A stretch of 64,000 nt of DNA from assembly GCF_900108855.1 (NCBI RefSeq), contig NZ_FNXY01000008.1:315620-379619 (forward strand), written 5' to 3'. Under the pieces are notes generated by a model, which saw nothing but the letters and a program-made list of their open reading frames with translations, was not told the origin of the DNA and made no database searches. Shown here piece by piece: positions 25,475 through 36,100 of the stretch; within the stretch, counting starts at the first letter, position 1; every line of letters starts with the position of its first letter. A program made the position numbers and the translations under genes. This DNA is from Dyadobacter koreensis (lineage in GTDB: Bacteria; Bacteroidota; Bacteroidia; Cytophagales; Spirosomataceae).

Positions 25475-26623
25475 ATGAAGCATGACCCTTACTCGCTGAC
25501 GGAACTGATCCGGAACGATGACTTTATTGCCTGGGTCAGACAGCCCGATGAAATGAATGAAGCCCGCTGGCGGCAATTTCTTCAACAACATCCGAAGAAA
25601 AAGCAAACCGTCGAATCTGCCAGACGTTACATCATTTTCATGGGAGAAGATACCGGAAAAGCACAGCCGACATCTGAGCAAAGCGAAAAGATGTGGAAAG
25701 CAGTTGAAAAACATTTGCGTGGCGAACTGGTGGAAGAGCAGGAAGAAAACGAAGAGGATACGGAGCCTGAGCCCGGAAACGTAATATCAGGCTGGCGGTG
25801 GGTACGTATCGCAGCGTCGGCGGCGCTTATTGCGGGAATGGCATCTTTCAGTTATTGGTATTACACAAATCAGCCCGGGCATAGTGATCAGTTCAGTTTG
25901 TATGCAAATGAGCGATCTATCGAAAAATTGATTGAAAAAAATAACGATACAGATAAACCTATGCTGGTATTACTACCTGACGGGAGTTCTGTGGTTTTGC
26001 AGCCAGAAAGCAGCCTGAGTTATGTTAATACAATCAATGCAAAAACGCGGGAAGTGACCTTAAAAGGCAGGGCATTTTTCGAGATCGTAAAAAATCCTGA
26101 GAAACCTTTTCTGGTATACACATTCGGCCTGGCAACGAAAGTTCTGGGTACCAGTTTTCTGATAGATGCGCCGGAAAACGGTCGGGATATAAAAGTAGAG
26201 GTGACAACCGGTAAGGTTTCTGTTTTTTCATTGGATGATTCCCAAACTAGTGAAAATAGGATAAATTCAACAGAGCTAAAAGGTTTTATTATTAACCCTA
26301 CTGAAAAAATCACTTTCTCACGTGAAGATGGAAAATTGACGAAAACAGTCGTAGGTGTGGATGAGAAGAAACAGGAAAATGATATTTCCAGCCAATCGTT
26401 TATGTTCGATGAAACGCCTGTTTCAGAGGTTTTTCTCGCATTGGAAAAAGCTTATAATATCAGGATTTTTTATAATAGGGAACAGATGGGAAGCTGTCCG
26501 CTGAATGCAACCCTGGTTGGTCAGCCGATTTATGAAAAGCTGTCGGTCATTTGCAATGCCTTAGACGCAGAGTTTGAAATTAAAGACAACCTTGTAACTA
26601 TTACAGGACAAGGATGTAAATAG
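25475..26623 (+). CDS. FecR-family anti-sigma factor of Sus locus 1
   Basis: A 382-residue inner-membrane regulator. A cytoplasmic N-terminal region (~1-105) should hold the sigma factor; one membrane helix lies at ~110-130 (VRIAASAALIAGMASFSYWY). The periplasmic FecR domain (~165-270) includes LLPDGSSVVLQPESSLSYV and FLVYTFGLATKVLGTSFLI. The C-terminal DUF4974 domain (~305-382) ends NLVTITGQGC. The domain order is the standard one for Bacteroidota FecR proteins paired with SusC. It probably touches the STN domain of the SusC encoded next. Confidence 0.92.
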   Translation: MKHDPYSLTELIRNDDFIAWVRQPDEMNEARWRQFLQQHPKKKQTVESARRYIIFMGEDTGKAQPTSEQSEKMWKAVEKHLRGELVEEQEENEEDTEPEPGNVISGWRWVRIAASAALIAGMASFSYWYYTNQPGHSDQFSLYANERSIEKLIEKNNDTDKPMLVLLPDGSSVVLQPESSLSYVNTINAKTREVTLKGRAFFEIVKNPEKPFLVYTFGLATKVLGTSFLIDAPENGRDIKVEVTTGKVSVFSLDDSQTSENRINSTELKGFIINPTEKITFSREDGKLTKTVVGVDEKKQENDISSQSFMFDETPVSEVFLALEKAYNIRIFYNREQMGSCPLNATLVGQPIYEKLSVICNALDAEFEIKDNLVTITGQGCK

Positions 26624-26726
26624 TTAAAGGGAAAATATAAGTTGGATTACCGGGATGCGACTTATATCATCCACGCTTGTTAAACCTAACATTTATCTAT
26701 GGCATAGAAGATTACTGAAGGAAAAA

Positions 26727-26826
26727 GATCAGTCATGTTGACGCACGACTGATCTCAGATTACTCCCCCGAAAAATTCGCTTCGCAGGCAAAATCTGTCC
26801 ATTTCTAAAAATGGACTACAGGGGAG
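26727..26826 (+). promoter_or_regulatory. Two-hairpin leader between fecR and susC, locus 1
   Basis: Hairpin A pairs GATCAGTC (26727-26734) with GACTGATC (26747-26754) and is preceded by five A. Element B is closed by CTCCCC (26763-26768) with GGGGAG (26821-26826) and contains the hairpin GTCCATTT/AAATGGAC (26797-26804, 26809-26816). The susC ATG lies 47 nt further on. The same two-part layout occurs before the second susC at 54735-54817, with different sequence in the stems. The rest of 26624-26872 shows no gene. Confidence 0.6.
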
Positions 26827-26872
26827 GATTATGTTGAATAAATCTCGTTAACCAACAAATCTGATCAAAAAT

Positions 26873-29800
26873 ATGAAAAAAAATCGACCGATTGATGACT
26901 TACTTTTTACACTCATGCGTATAACAGTCATTCAATGTTTTTTAGCCTGCATGTTTGTGGGTGTTTCCCTGGCATATGAAACCAGTGCGCAATCTGCACT
27001 GAATCAGAAGGTAACTCTGAGCATTGAACAACAGGATATTAAAAAAGTATTGAATCAACTTGAAAAACAGATCAATGCAAAGTTTGTTTTTAGTTCTAAA
27101 ATAATACAATCGCAGCGGAAGGTTTCGCTAAAAGTCCGTAACCAAACGCTTTCTGACGCCCTGAATGAATTGTTGGTTCCGTTACAACTTACTTATAAAG
27201 TCAGTGGTGACCTGATTGTAATCAAACCTGTAAAAGCGGAAAAGTTGTCCGGCTTAACAGAAAATCCAATTGCGAGTTCTGAGTCGGAAGTCGTAGACAA
27301 AACTATTTCCGGCACTGTATCGGACGATACTGGCTCAGGTTTGCCGGGCGTAAGTATTGTTGTTAAAGGAACACAGATCGGAACCAGTACCGATGAGAAT
27401 GGAAAATATACGCTAAAAGTATTTGACGATACTGCGATACTGATTTTTTCTTTTGTTGGTTATCTGTCTCAGGAAGTGCCATTGGTGAATCAAAGTGTTG
27501 TAAATATTACTCTTAAAGTGGATGACAAGGCGCTTGAAGAAGTGGTTGTCGTTGGTTATGGTACGCAAAAGAAAGAGTCTCTGACTGGTGCAATTTCGAC
27601 TGTAACCAGCAAAGATCTGGAACGAGTGCACGGAGGTTCAACGGTAAGTTCAGGTTTAGCTGGCAAAATTCCGGGAGTGACCTTTCGGATGGCTGACGGA
27701 CGCCCGGGCGGAAGCGCCAACATACAGATCCGTAATATGGGTAACCCTTTATTTGTGATCGATGGTATCCAGCAGGATGCAGGCCAGTTTAATAATATTT
27801 CCCCAAATGATATTGAAAGCATTACCGTGTTAAAAGATGCGTCTGCGGCCATTTATGGAGTACGTGCAGCAAATGGCGTGGTTGTTGTTACCACAAAAAG
27901 AGGTAAAAACGGTACAAAAAATACCGTGAATCTCGACGCATATACAGGCTGGCAAAACTGGTCGCGCTTCCCGGATGTAGTGAACGATTCGTACCAGTGG
28001 ATGCTGGGCAAAGCCGAAGCGGAAATGAACCAGTATGGTAAGACCGCTATCACGCAGGATGAGCTTGAAAAGTATAAAGCAGGTACGGAAATGGGTTATC
28101 AATCCTTCAACTGGAAAGATTTTATTGTCAAAAAGAATTCACCGCTTTACTCTGTTAATTTAAATATGACCGGCGGCTCCGATAAAATTACTTATTATAT
28201 TTCCGCGTCACGTATGTTCCAGAATTCGGTTCTAGGCCGTGAATTTACTTTTCAAAGAAATAATATTCAGAGTAACGTAGACGCGAAAATTACGGACAAT
28301 CTTAAAATCGGTGTACAAATTAACGGCCGTATCGAAACAAGGGACAACCCGGGTATTCCTGGCGGTGACGACTACTGGCTGCCACGTTTCGCCATTCTGA
28401 GAAACCGCCCGTTCGAACGTCCCTATGCAAATGACAACCCGAACTATCTCAATGACATCAAACATAATGAAACCAACTGGGCCTACAACAACAAAAAGCT
28501 AGGTGGTTATCAAACCAATATCTGGCGTGTTTTGCAGAGTAATATGAATGCTGAGTATAAAATACCGGGTATCAAAGGCTTGGTCGCCAAAGGTATGTAT
28601 TCTTATTACATTGCTGATCAGGTTTTAAATGGTCATGAGTATACTTACAAAGCATATACCTACAACCCGACCGACGATAGTTACAAAGTCACTGGCGGCA
28701 GTACAAATCCATGGAGAGAAAGACGGACGCGAAAAATAATGCGTAATGTTTACCAGGGACAATTGAACTACAACAATACTTTTGGCAAAAATAATATCGG
28801 CGCAACCTTTGTTGCCGAACGTCAGGAACAGAGAGATCAGGAGCAATGGGTACATTCGGTACCATCGACAAATGTGCTGCCGCTGATGTACTTTGCCAAT
28901 ATGGATACCTATTCAGACAGGGATGATCAGGAAGCTCGTATAGGGTATATCGGTAGGTTGACTTACGATTATGGCGGAAAATATTATGTTGAATTTTCTG
29001 CTCGTCGTGATGCTTCCTGGAAATTTGCTCCGGACAGACGCGTCGGTTATTTTCCGTCCGCTTCTGCCGGATGGAGACTGACAGAGGAAGGTTTTATCAA
29101 GAATCTGATCGGAGATCATAGCTTCCTGGATGATCTTAAAGTGAGAGCTTCCTATGGGGTACTTGGTGATGACGATATCGGGATCGGGCCGTATGACTAT
29201 TTGCCAGGTTACAATTACAACCAGGGAAATGCTATTTTAAGCGGAAATGCAGTCGTGACATCTGTCAATAAAGGCCAGATAATTAATAACATATCATGGT
29301 TCAAAAGCAAGATCACTGACGTTGGAGCAGACTTCTCATTTTTTGGGACAAAATTATCGGGATCTTTCGATTATTTCAAGAGATTGAGAACCGGCCTTCG
29401 AGGGCGTAAATACGACATTCTGGTACCAAGTGAATTAGGGTACAACCTTCCTGATGAAAACGTTAACAGTGATTCCCAAAGAGGCTGGGAAGGCGCGTTA
29501 TCTTATAATGGGAAATCCGGGGATATAAATTATTCGATCGGGGGAAACTTCTCATTTTCAAGAAGTAAATTCGTTTCATCATACAAACCGATCTTTAACA
29601 ACTCGCTTGACCAATACAGAAACTCGGGGGAGGGTCGCTATAAAGATATTTTCTGGGGATTGGAGGCAATTGGTCAGTTTCAGTCGCAGCAGCAGATCAA
29701 TGAATATCCGGTTAGTATTGATGGCCAGGGGAACAGGACGTTACTTCCGGGAGACTTAATTTATAAAGATGTCAACGGAGATAATGTGATCACAGATGCA

Positions 29801-30343
29801 GACAGCAGGCCAATCGGTTATACAGTTGCCGGACAGCCCAATATCAATTTTGGTTTGAATTTGTCTGCAACCTGGAAGGGGTTTTCGGTTAATGCGGATT
29901 TTTCCGGCGGTGGACTTTATTCCTGGAACCAGGATTACGAGCAAAGATGGGCCTACCAGAATGATGGTGCTCTAAATAAAATGTTCCTGGACAGATGGCA
30001 TCGCAAAGATCCTTTTGACCTGAACAGCGAATGGATTCCTGGTAAATATCCTGCTTTACGCTACAACAATGGTGGCCATAGCAACTACAACAGAAATTCA
30101 ACTTTCTGGCTGCATAATGTAAAGTATATCCGGGCCAGAACCCTTGAAATAGGTTATTCACTACCAAAATCGGTGTTGGAAAAACTGAAAATTCAACGTG
30201 CACGAGTGTATATCAACGGATATAATCTCTTCTCGATTGATAATATGAAGGAGTTCGGGATTGATCCTGAAATTGCCGATGGGAATGGTCTGCAATACCC
30301 TCAGAATAAGTTTGTTAACGTTGGTATTAGTTTGTCAATATAA
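26873..30343 (+). CDS. SusC/RagA TonB-dependent transporter with STN domain, locus 1
   Basis: A 1156-residue outer-membrane importer. After a signal segment (~15-40) comes an STN domain (~45-118, VTLSIEQQDIKKVLNQLEKQ), then a carboxypeptidase-D-like domain (~145-225), the SusC plug with LEEVVVVGYGTQKKESLTGA (~222-241), and the beta-barrel ending in a typical aromatic-containing strand (FVNVGISLSI). It should take up oligosaccharide as a complex with the SusD lipoprotein, powered by TonB. The STN domain marks it as a signalling member that talks to FecR and the ECF sigma factor. The susD gene follows after 17 nt. Confidence 0.95.
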   Translation: MKKNRPIDDLLFTLMRITVIQCFLACMFVGVSLAYETSAQSALNQKVTLSIEQQDIKKVLNQLEKQINAKFVFSSKIIQSQRKVSLKVRNQTLSDALNELLVPLQLTYKVSGDLIVIKPVKAEKLSGLTENPIASSESEVVDKTISGTVSDDTGSGLPGVSIVVKGTQIGTSTDENGKYTLKVFDDTAILIFSFVGYLSQEVPLVNQSVVNITLKVDDKALEEVVVVGYGTQKKESLTGAISTVTSKDLERVHGGSTVSSGLAGKIPGVTFRMADGRPGGSANIQIRNMGNPLFVIDGIQQDAGQFNNISPNDIESITVLKDASAAIYGVRAANGVVVVTTKRGKNGTKNTVNLDAYTGWQNWSRFPDVVNDSYQWMLGKAEAEMNQYGKTAITQDELEKYKAGTEMGYQSFNWKDFIVKKNSPLYSVNLNMTGGSDKITYYISASRMFQNSVLGREFTFQRNNIQSNVDAKITDNLKIGVQINGRIETRDNPGIPGGDDYWLPRFAILRNRPFERPYANDNPNYLNDIKHNETNWAYNNKKLGGYQTNIWRVLQSNMNAEYKIPGIKGLVAKGMYSYYIADQVLNGHEYTYKAYTYNPTDDSYKVTGGSTNPWRERRTRKIMRNVYQGQLNYNNTFGKNNIGATFVAERQEQRDQEQWVHSVPSTNVLPLMYFANMDTYSDRDDQEARIGYIGRLTYDYGGKYYVEFSARRDASWKFAPDRRVGYFPSASAGWRLTEEGFIKNLIGDHSFLDDLKVRASYGVLGDDDIGIGPYDYLPGYNYNQGNAILSGNAVVTSVNKGQIINNISWFKSKITDVGADFSFFGTKLSGSFDYFKRLRTGLRGRKYDILVPSELGYNLPDENVNSDSQRGWEGALSYNGKSGDINYSIGGNFSFSRSKFVSSYKPIFNNSLDQYRNSGEGRYKDIFWGLEAIGQFQSQQQINEYPVSIDGQGNRTLLPGDLIYKDVNGDNVITDADSRPIGYTVAGQPNINFGLNLSATWKGFSVNADFSGGGLYSWNQDYEQRWAYQNDGALNKMFLDRWHRKDPFDLNSEWIPGKYPALRYNNGGHSNYNRNSTFWLHNVKYIRARTLEIGYSLPKSVLEKLKIQRARVYINGYNLFSIDNMKEFGIDPEIADGNGLQYPQNKFVNVGISLSI

Positions 30344-30360
30344 AAATATCAGAACTGACA

Positions 30361-32250
30361 ATGAAAAGAATATTTTATAGCATACTGACAGTTATGCTTA
30401 CACTAAGTGTGGGTTGTAATGACGATAAATTTCTTAATCGTCCGCCGACAAGCCTTCTTTCGGATGATCAGGTTTGGACAGACGAAGGTCAGGTTTTGTC
30501 ACTAATCGGGAATTTATATAACCGCTATTATGACATCGCCTCGGTTAAAGACTGGGCTTCGCTTGCTGGATTTAATGAGGCTTTTTTCTCGAATGCAGGT
30601 AGTTATGGAGAATTTCAAAATAACGGATGGGGAGTGAGCAACTGGGGCACCTGGGACTATGGATACATCCGGGATATCAACCTGTTCATCGAAAAATGTA
30701 CAGCAGCTGACAAATTAAACGCAGATGTTAAGGACCTTTTTCTAGCGGAAGCACGTTTTTTACGGGCCTCCTACTATTTTGAACTTGTTAAACGCATGGG
30801 CGGAGTTCCATTAATTCTGGAACCGCTAACTTATGATTTTAGTGGAGATCCCAGTTATTTGCGTCGTCCAAGAGCGAAAGAATCCGAGATTTATGATTTC
30901 GTTATCAAAGAGGCTGAAGAAATAAAAACTAAACTTCCCGTCAATGCAGGTGAAAAATCCAGAGTGACAAAAGCTGCTGTGTTAGCTATGCAGGCTCGCG
31001 CTGCACTATATGCGGGTTCCATTGCAAAATATGGGGTTAACACGCCGCAGGTGGCGTTGACTGGCGGAGAGGTTGGTATACCTGCCACATTAGCAACAGG
31101 TTACTATACCAAAGCACTTGCCGCAGCCAGGGAAATCATCAGCGGAAGTGCTGGTGCATATGCTCTCTACACAAAAAAGCCTGATTTGTCGGAAAACTTT
31201 GCAAGTATTTTCTATGATAAATCGAACAATTCAGAAGTCATTTTTGCTGATGATTTTAAGTTGAAAAGTGGAAAAGTACATGGGTTCACGATTTCGAATC
31301 AGCCTAGGTACGGAGCTGAGGAAGAGGAAGGAGGGCGTATCAATCCATCACTTAATTTTGTAGAAGCATTCGAAAAACTGGATAATACTTTTGCGCCAAT
31401 ACCGACAGTTAATAGTTCAGGAGCGCCGATTTATTATACGAATCAGGTTGATATTTTTGCCGGTCGTGATGCTCGTCTGGGTGGAACAGTGTTGTTGCCA
31501 GGTACATCTTTCAAAGGGCGGCCTGTTGACATCTGGGCAGGTTTTCAACTGGCAAACGGAAGCATAATCAGCGGCGACGATCGTGGTGGGCAAAAAACAT
31601 TGCCAGGCAAAACGGTACCGGAACAAGTAGTCGGATTTGACGGGCCGATTGATGGTTTTGAATTTACAGCCCAAAGCGGATTTTATATCCGAAAATATCT
31701 TGACCCTGTTGTAGGGTCGGGGCAGCGCGGTGTTCAGAGCGAAGTCTGGTTTGTGCGTTACCGTTATGCAGAGGTACTTCTGAATGCTGCAGAGGCTGCT
31801 TTTGAGCTTGGAAACCTGGCTGACGCAGCTTTGTATATGAATCAGGTCCGGGCAAGGGCAGGGCTGCTAACTCCGCTTACAGCTTCCGAAATCTCATTTG
31901 ACCGTATCGTGCATGAACGCCGTGTAGAGCTGGCATTTGAAGGACATTATCTGTACGACATGAAGCGGTGGAGAATTGCTCATTTGATCATGGATGGAAA
32001 TGTTATTTCTGCCAGTGAGTTGTCAACAGATCTTGGGAAGGCTACGAAGAGAAATACGCAGCCGTGGGGGTTGTGGTCCTATAAAATTTATGATCCGGGC
32101 TCTGCGAACAATGGGAAATGGATTTATAAGGTAACAAAGTTAAGCCGGGTCACCGGAGCTGACCGTTTCCAGCTGGGTAATTATTATTCCTACATCGCTG
32201 ATGATATCATTAATAACAATCCCAGGATTGTAAGAAATCCTAATCATTAG
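30361..32250 (+). CDS. SusD/RagB lipoprotein, locus 1
   Basis: A 629-residue surface glycan-binding lipoprotein. The signal peptide ends at the lipidated Cys in LSVGCNDDKFL (Cys19). The SusD fold is shown by KFLNRPPTSLLSDDQVWTDE, the TPR-like helices with EARFLRASYYFELVKRMGGVP and LRRPRAKESEIYDFV, and the C-terminal FVRYRYAEVLLNAAEAAFE and ERRVELAFEGHYLYDMKRW. At 629 residues it is longer than the usual 480-560. It acts as the lid over SusC; the ligand is not predictable. Confidence 0.94.
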   Translation: MKRIFYSILTVMLTLSVGCNDDKFLNRPPTSLLSDDQVWTDEGQVLSLIGNLYNRYYDIASVKDWASLAGFNEAFFSNAGSYGEFQNNGWGVSNWGTWDYGYIRDINLFIEKCTAADKLNADVKDLFLAEARFLRASYYFELVKRMGGVPLILEPLTYDFSGDPSYLRRPRAKESEIYDFVIKEAEEIKTKLPVNAGEKSRVTKAAVLAMQARAALYAGSIAKYGVNTPQVALTGGEVGIPATLATGYYTKALAAAREIISGSAGAYALYTKKPDLSENFASIFYDKSNNSEVIFADDFKLKSGKVHGFTISNQPRYGAEEEEGGRINPSLNFVEAFEKLDNTFAPIPTVNSSGAPIYYTNQVDIFAGRDARLGGTVLLPGTSFKGRPVDIWAGFQLANGSIISGDDRGGQKTLPGKTVPEQVVGFDGPIDGFEFTAQSGFYIRKYLDPVVGSGQRGVQSEVWFVRYRYAEVLLNAAEAAFELGNLADAALYMNQVRARAGLLTPLTASEISFDRIVHERRVELAFEGHYLYDMKRWRIAHLIMDGNVISASELSTDLGKATKRNTQPWGLWSYKIYDPGSANNGKWIYKVTKLSRVTGADRFQLGNYYSYIADDIINNNPRIVRNPNH

Positions 32251-32277
32251 ATCATCAATTTCAAACGATACGATATT

Positions 32278-32979
32278 ATGAAAATGAAGTTTCATTTGAT
32301 ATACACGCTGGCGTTGTCTTCGCTGTTTTTTTCCTGTGATAAAGATAATTATACGGCTCCAAAATCTGAGCTGGCTGGTCAAATCGTCTACAAAGGTGAA
32401 CCTGTGGGCGTGGAGTTCGCTCAGGTAAGAGTCCAGCTCTGGCAGCCTGGCTTTGGAAAACTGGCGGCAATTGACGCAGGTGTAAGCCAGGACGGAGCAT
32501 ATTCTGCCCTGCTTTTTAACGGCGACTACAAACTAGTTTTTCCGAAAGGAGACGGACCGTTTAAAACCATTGTTAAAGATGCAGCCGTAATGGATACGCT
32601 ATTTGTAAAAGTAGCCGGAAATCAAAAACTGGATTTGGAAGTTTTGCCTTATTACATGATCCGTAATACAAAGTTCAGCGGAGGAGAAAGCAAAGTTTCA
32701 GTTTCATTAAAACTTGAGAAGATTATTACTGGGGTGGATTCGAAAGAGATTGAGCGCGTCTCCCTTTATGTAAATACTTCCCAGTTTGTTTCGCGTGGAG
32801 TTAATATTTCCGTAAAAGACGTAAACGGATCAGATATCAAAGATTTAAATACAATAAGTCTGATCACCACAGTGCCGGCGTTGCCAACGGCGCAGAACTA
32901 CGTATATGCACGTGTCGGTGTTAAAATCAGAGACGTAGAGGATATGGTCTTCTCAACGGTTGAAAAGGTGCAGTTATAA
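32278..32979 (+). CDS. DUF3823-type lipoprotein
   Basis: A 233-residue surface lipoprotein (Cys20 in SSLFFSCDKDN). The first half looks like a carboxypeptidase-regulatory-like beta sandwich (AGQIVYKGEPVGVEFAQVRV) with the DUF3823 pattern LWQPGFGKLAAIDAGVSQDG; the second half is another beta domain. Such proteins commonly follow SusC/SusD pairs and may be extra surface glycan-binding proteins, but no ligand is known. It is 27 nt after susD and ends at a strong hairpin, so it closes the transporter operon. Confidence 0.82.
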   Translation: MKMKFHLIYTLALSSLFFSCDKDNYTAPKSELAGQIVYKGEPVGVEFAQVRVQLWQPGFGKLAAIDAGVSQDGAYSALLFNGDYKLVFPKGDGPFKTIVKDAAVMDTLFVKVAGNQKLDLEVLPYYMIRNTKFSGGESKVSVSLKLEKIITGVDSKEIERVSLYVNTSQFVSRGVNISVKDVNGSDIKDLNTISLITTVPALPTAQNYVYARVGVKIRDVEDMVFSTVEKVQL

Positions 32980-32984
32980 AAAAA

Positions 32985-33029
32985 TGTTTTGCAGAAAGGG
33001 ACATTTATCAATTCCCTTTCTGCAAAACA
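32985..33029 (+). terminator. Strong hairpin after the SusC/SusD/DUF3823 operon
   Basis: A perfect 17-bp stem (TGTTTTGCAGAAAGGGA and its complement) with an 11-nt loop begins 5 nt past the stop. There is no long T run, so it may also act as an RNA-stabilising or attenuating 3' structure that favours expression of the transporter over the enzymes downstream. Confidence 0.7.
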
Positions 33030-33131
33030 AAGGCTCGGTAACTGTAATAAATAACATCTCAAAAAGAGCAATCGCAGACAACGATAAAGACGGGTCCGCG
33101 AAATAATCACGTTAATGAAAATCAGATTGAA

Positions 33132-36100
33132 ATGAATGGAGTAACGAGGAAATATATCAGCGTGCTTTTTATTGGATTATTTGCACTTGGCTGCGCGCAC
33201 AATAAAACAACTTCCCTCAGTGCAAAAACCGGAAGCGTGAAAAATAAAGGCAGACGGGGCGAAGTGCTTTTTCTTGGACACACGAGCAAACATCATGATT
33301 CAGGAAAGTATGCTCCCTGGCTTGCAATCAAGCTTTTTCAAAGTGGGATCAATATGACTTATACAGTTGATACCAAAGATTTAAATCCTGGAAATTTAAA
33401 TAAATATGACGGATTGATCATCTATGCAAACCACGATTCCTTATCTCCGTCCCAGGAAAGTGCGATGAAGGCATTTGTCGAAGGTGGTAAAGGATTGATT
33501 CCGCTGCATTCAGCGACAGGTTGTTTTAAAAATTCTCCCTGGTATATCAAAACAATTGGAGGACAATTCGCTTCCCATAAAACGGGCACTTTTGAAAATA
33601 CAATCCTGAAACCTGACCATCCGGTGATGAAAGGGATCACAGATTTTGAAACTTTTGATGAAACCTATGTTCACAAAAATCTGAATCCTGACAAAATCAT
33701 TTTGGGAGAAAGGGTGGAGGGTGACCATCATGAACCATATACCTGGGTCAGAAATCAGGGAAAAGGGCGTGTATTCTATACTGCCTATGGTCACGATGAT
33801 GCAACCTGGACAAACAAAGGATTTCTAGATCTCGTAAGAAACGGCGTGTTATGGGCTGTTGGCGAAAATGTTAACAATCAGATCGCTGCGTTGAACATTC
33901 CAAATTCTGACATTTACAATGCTGATACAATTTCAAAGTATACAAAACGGCATATTGTTCCAAAAATGCAGGACGCTTTATCACCTGCTGAATCGAATAA
34001 ATTAACGCAAGTTCCGGCTGATTTCGAAATACAGCTTTTTGCGCAGGAACCCGATATTACAAACCCGATCGCAATGGCATGGGATGAGCGCGGCAGGCTT
34101 TGGGTTGTCGAGTCCGTGGATTATCCGAATACCTTCAAGGAAACGGACGGCGCCGCAAATGACCGGATTAAAATTTGTGAAGATACCGACGATGATGGGA
34201 AGGCGGATAAGTTCACCGTTTTTGCTGATAAACTCAATATCCCAACAAGTATGGTTTTTTCAAATGACGGGATCATCGTGTCCATGGCTCCGGATTTTGT
34301 TTTTATGAAAGACACTAATGGAGATGATGTCGCTGATGTTAGGGAAGTCATCATGACGGGCTGGGGGAAAAATGATACGCACGCCGGACCATCCAATTTG
34401 CAATATGGTTTTGACAATAAAATCTGGGGCGTCAATGGTTATTCAGGTTTTAAGGGAACGATCAACGGAGATAAACTGAATTTTTCACAAGGCGTTTATA
34501 ATTTCAAACCAGACGGAAAAGATTTTGCATATCTGGGGGCTAGTAACAACAATACCTGGGGTTTAGGCTTTTCTGAGGATGCCAACGTATTTCTTTCAAC
34601 CGCCAACAACACACACAGTGCATTTTATTCGATGCCTGCGAAATATCTTCAGCGTTCGATCGCAACAGAGGAACCAGCAATTTTGGCTGTCCAGAAAATT
34701 GACGGCCACTATGACGCTCACTCGATGACACCGAATTTGAGGCAGGTGGATGTTGTAGGCGGTTTTACTTCGGCGGCTGGTCACCACTTTTACACGGCGA
34801 GAAATTACCCGAAAGAATATTGGAACCGCGTAGCCTTTGTTTCCGAACCGACAATTCGTCTGGTACATAATGCCATTGTTGAACCTGATGGAGCCGGTTT
34901 CAAAGAAAAAGATGGATGGAATCTGATGGCCAGTTCCGACGAATGGTTTGGGCCGGTGCAGGCAGAAGTGGGTCCGGATGGAGCGGTCTGGATCGCGGAT
35001 TGGTACAATTTCATTATCCAGCATAATGTCTTCGTCCCGGCTCAGTCTCCCGCAGAATTTATTATGCCTTTTAAAGAACAACCACATGGTCCGGGTAATG
35101 CATTCAGCAGCCCGATGCGGGACTTAAATCACGGTCGTGTGTATCGTGTTGTTTATAAAAACGGAAAAAAATCTCCTGCTATAAAACTTTCCAAAAGGGA
35201 TTTGCCGGGATTGATTGCTGCGCTTGAAAACGATAACATGTTCTGGCGTATGACGGCGCAGCGTTTACTGGTAGAATCAAAAAATGTATCTGTCGCTCCG
35301 GCATTATATAAAATTATCAACAATCAAAAGGTTGACGAAATTGGCTTGAATAGTCCTGCAGTACACGCATTGTGGACATTGCACGGTTTGGGGTTACTGA
35401 ATGGGGCTGATGCAGAAGCCCTGCAGGTAGCCAGCAAAGCAGTTACGCATCCGGCAGCTGGTGTAAGAAAAGCAGCTGCTAACGTTTTGCCGAAAAACGA
35501 TCAGAGTTTCGAATTAATTGAAAAATTGATGAAAGACCCGAACCTGAATACGCGCCTGACCGCGTTTGCGTCATTGGTAGAATTTCCAGCTTCTGCAAAA
35601 ATTGGTGCTGCACTATATCAGGCATCTCTCGACGAGCAAAATGCGAAAGACGGCTGGTTGTCTAAAGCGATACTTGCGGCGGCCATCGTTCATGAAAAGG
35701 GATTTTTAGAAGCCGCTGAAAAACAGTCGGCAAAATCAATATTTTCAGATCAGATCGAGGCAGCTTTGCGTAAAGAAGTTTATCCTTTGGGAAGAAGAAA
35801 TACGATGCAGTTTCCACCGGATGTTACTGGCAAGGAAATTATTATCCGGGCCAGCCTTACGAAATCAAAAGACCGTGAGTTAAAAGGTTTTATCGCAGGA
35901 CAAGGAGGGAAAGACGGTGGATATGCTTTATATATTCAGAATGGGAAGTTGATCATGGCTGTGAAACAACATGGTTCCTGGAGCCAGGCAGCAACCACGG
36001 AACCACTTCCTGAAAAATTTGACGTTGTTGCAAGTTTAACTCAAACAGGAAAAATTTCTATTGAGATCGACGGAAAACTTGCAGCAGAGGGAAAAGCCCA

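Noticed and set aside
34596..35087. 163-codon reverse-strand frame opposite the mosaic ThuA protein
   Set aside because: Antisense to a clear coding region; composition follows the complement of the real gene.
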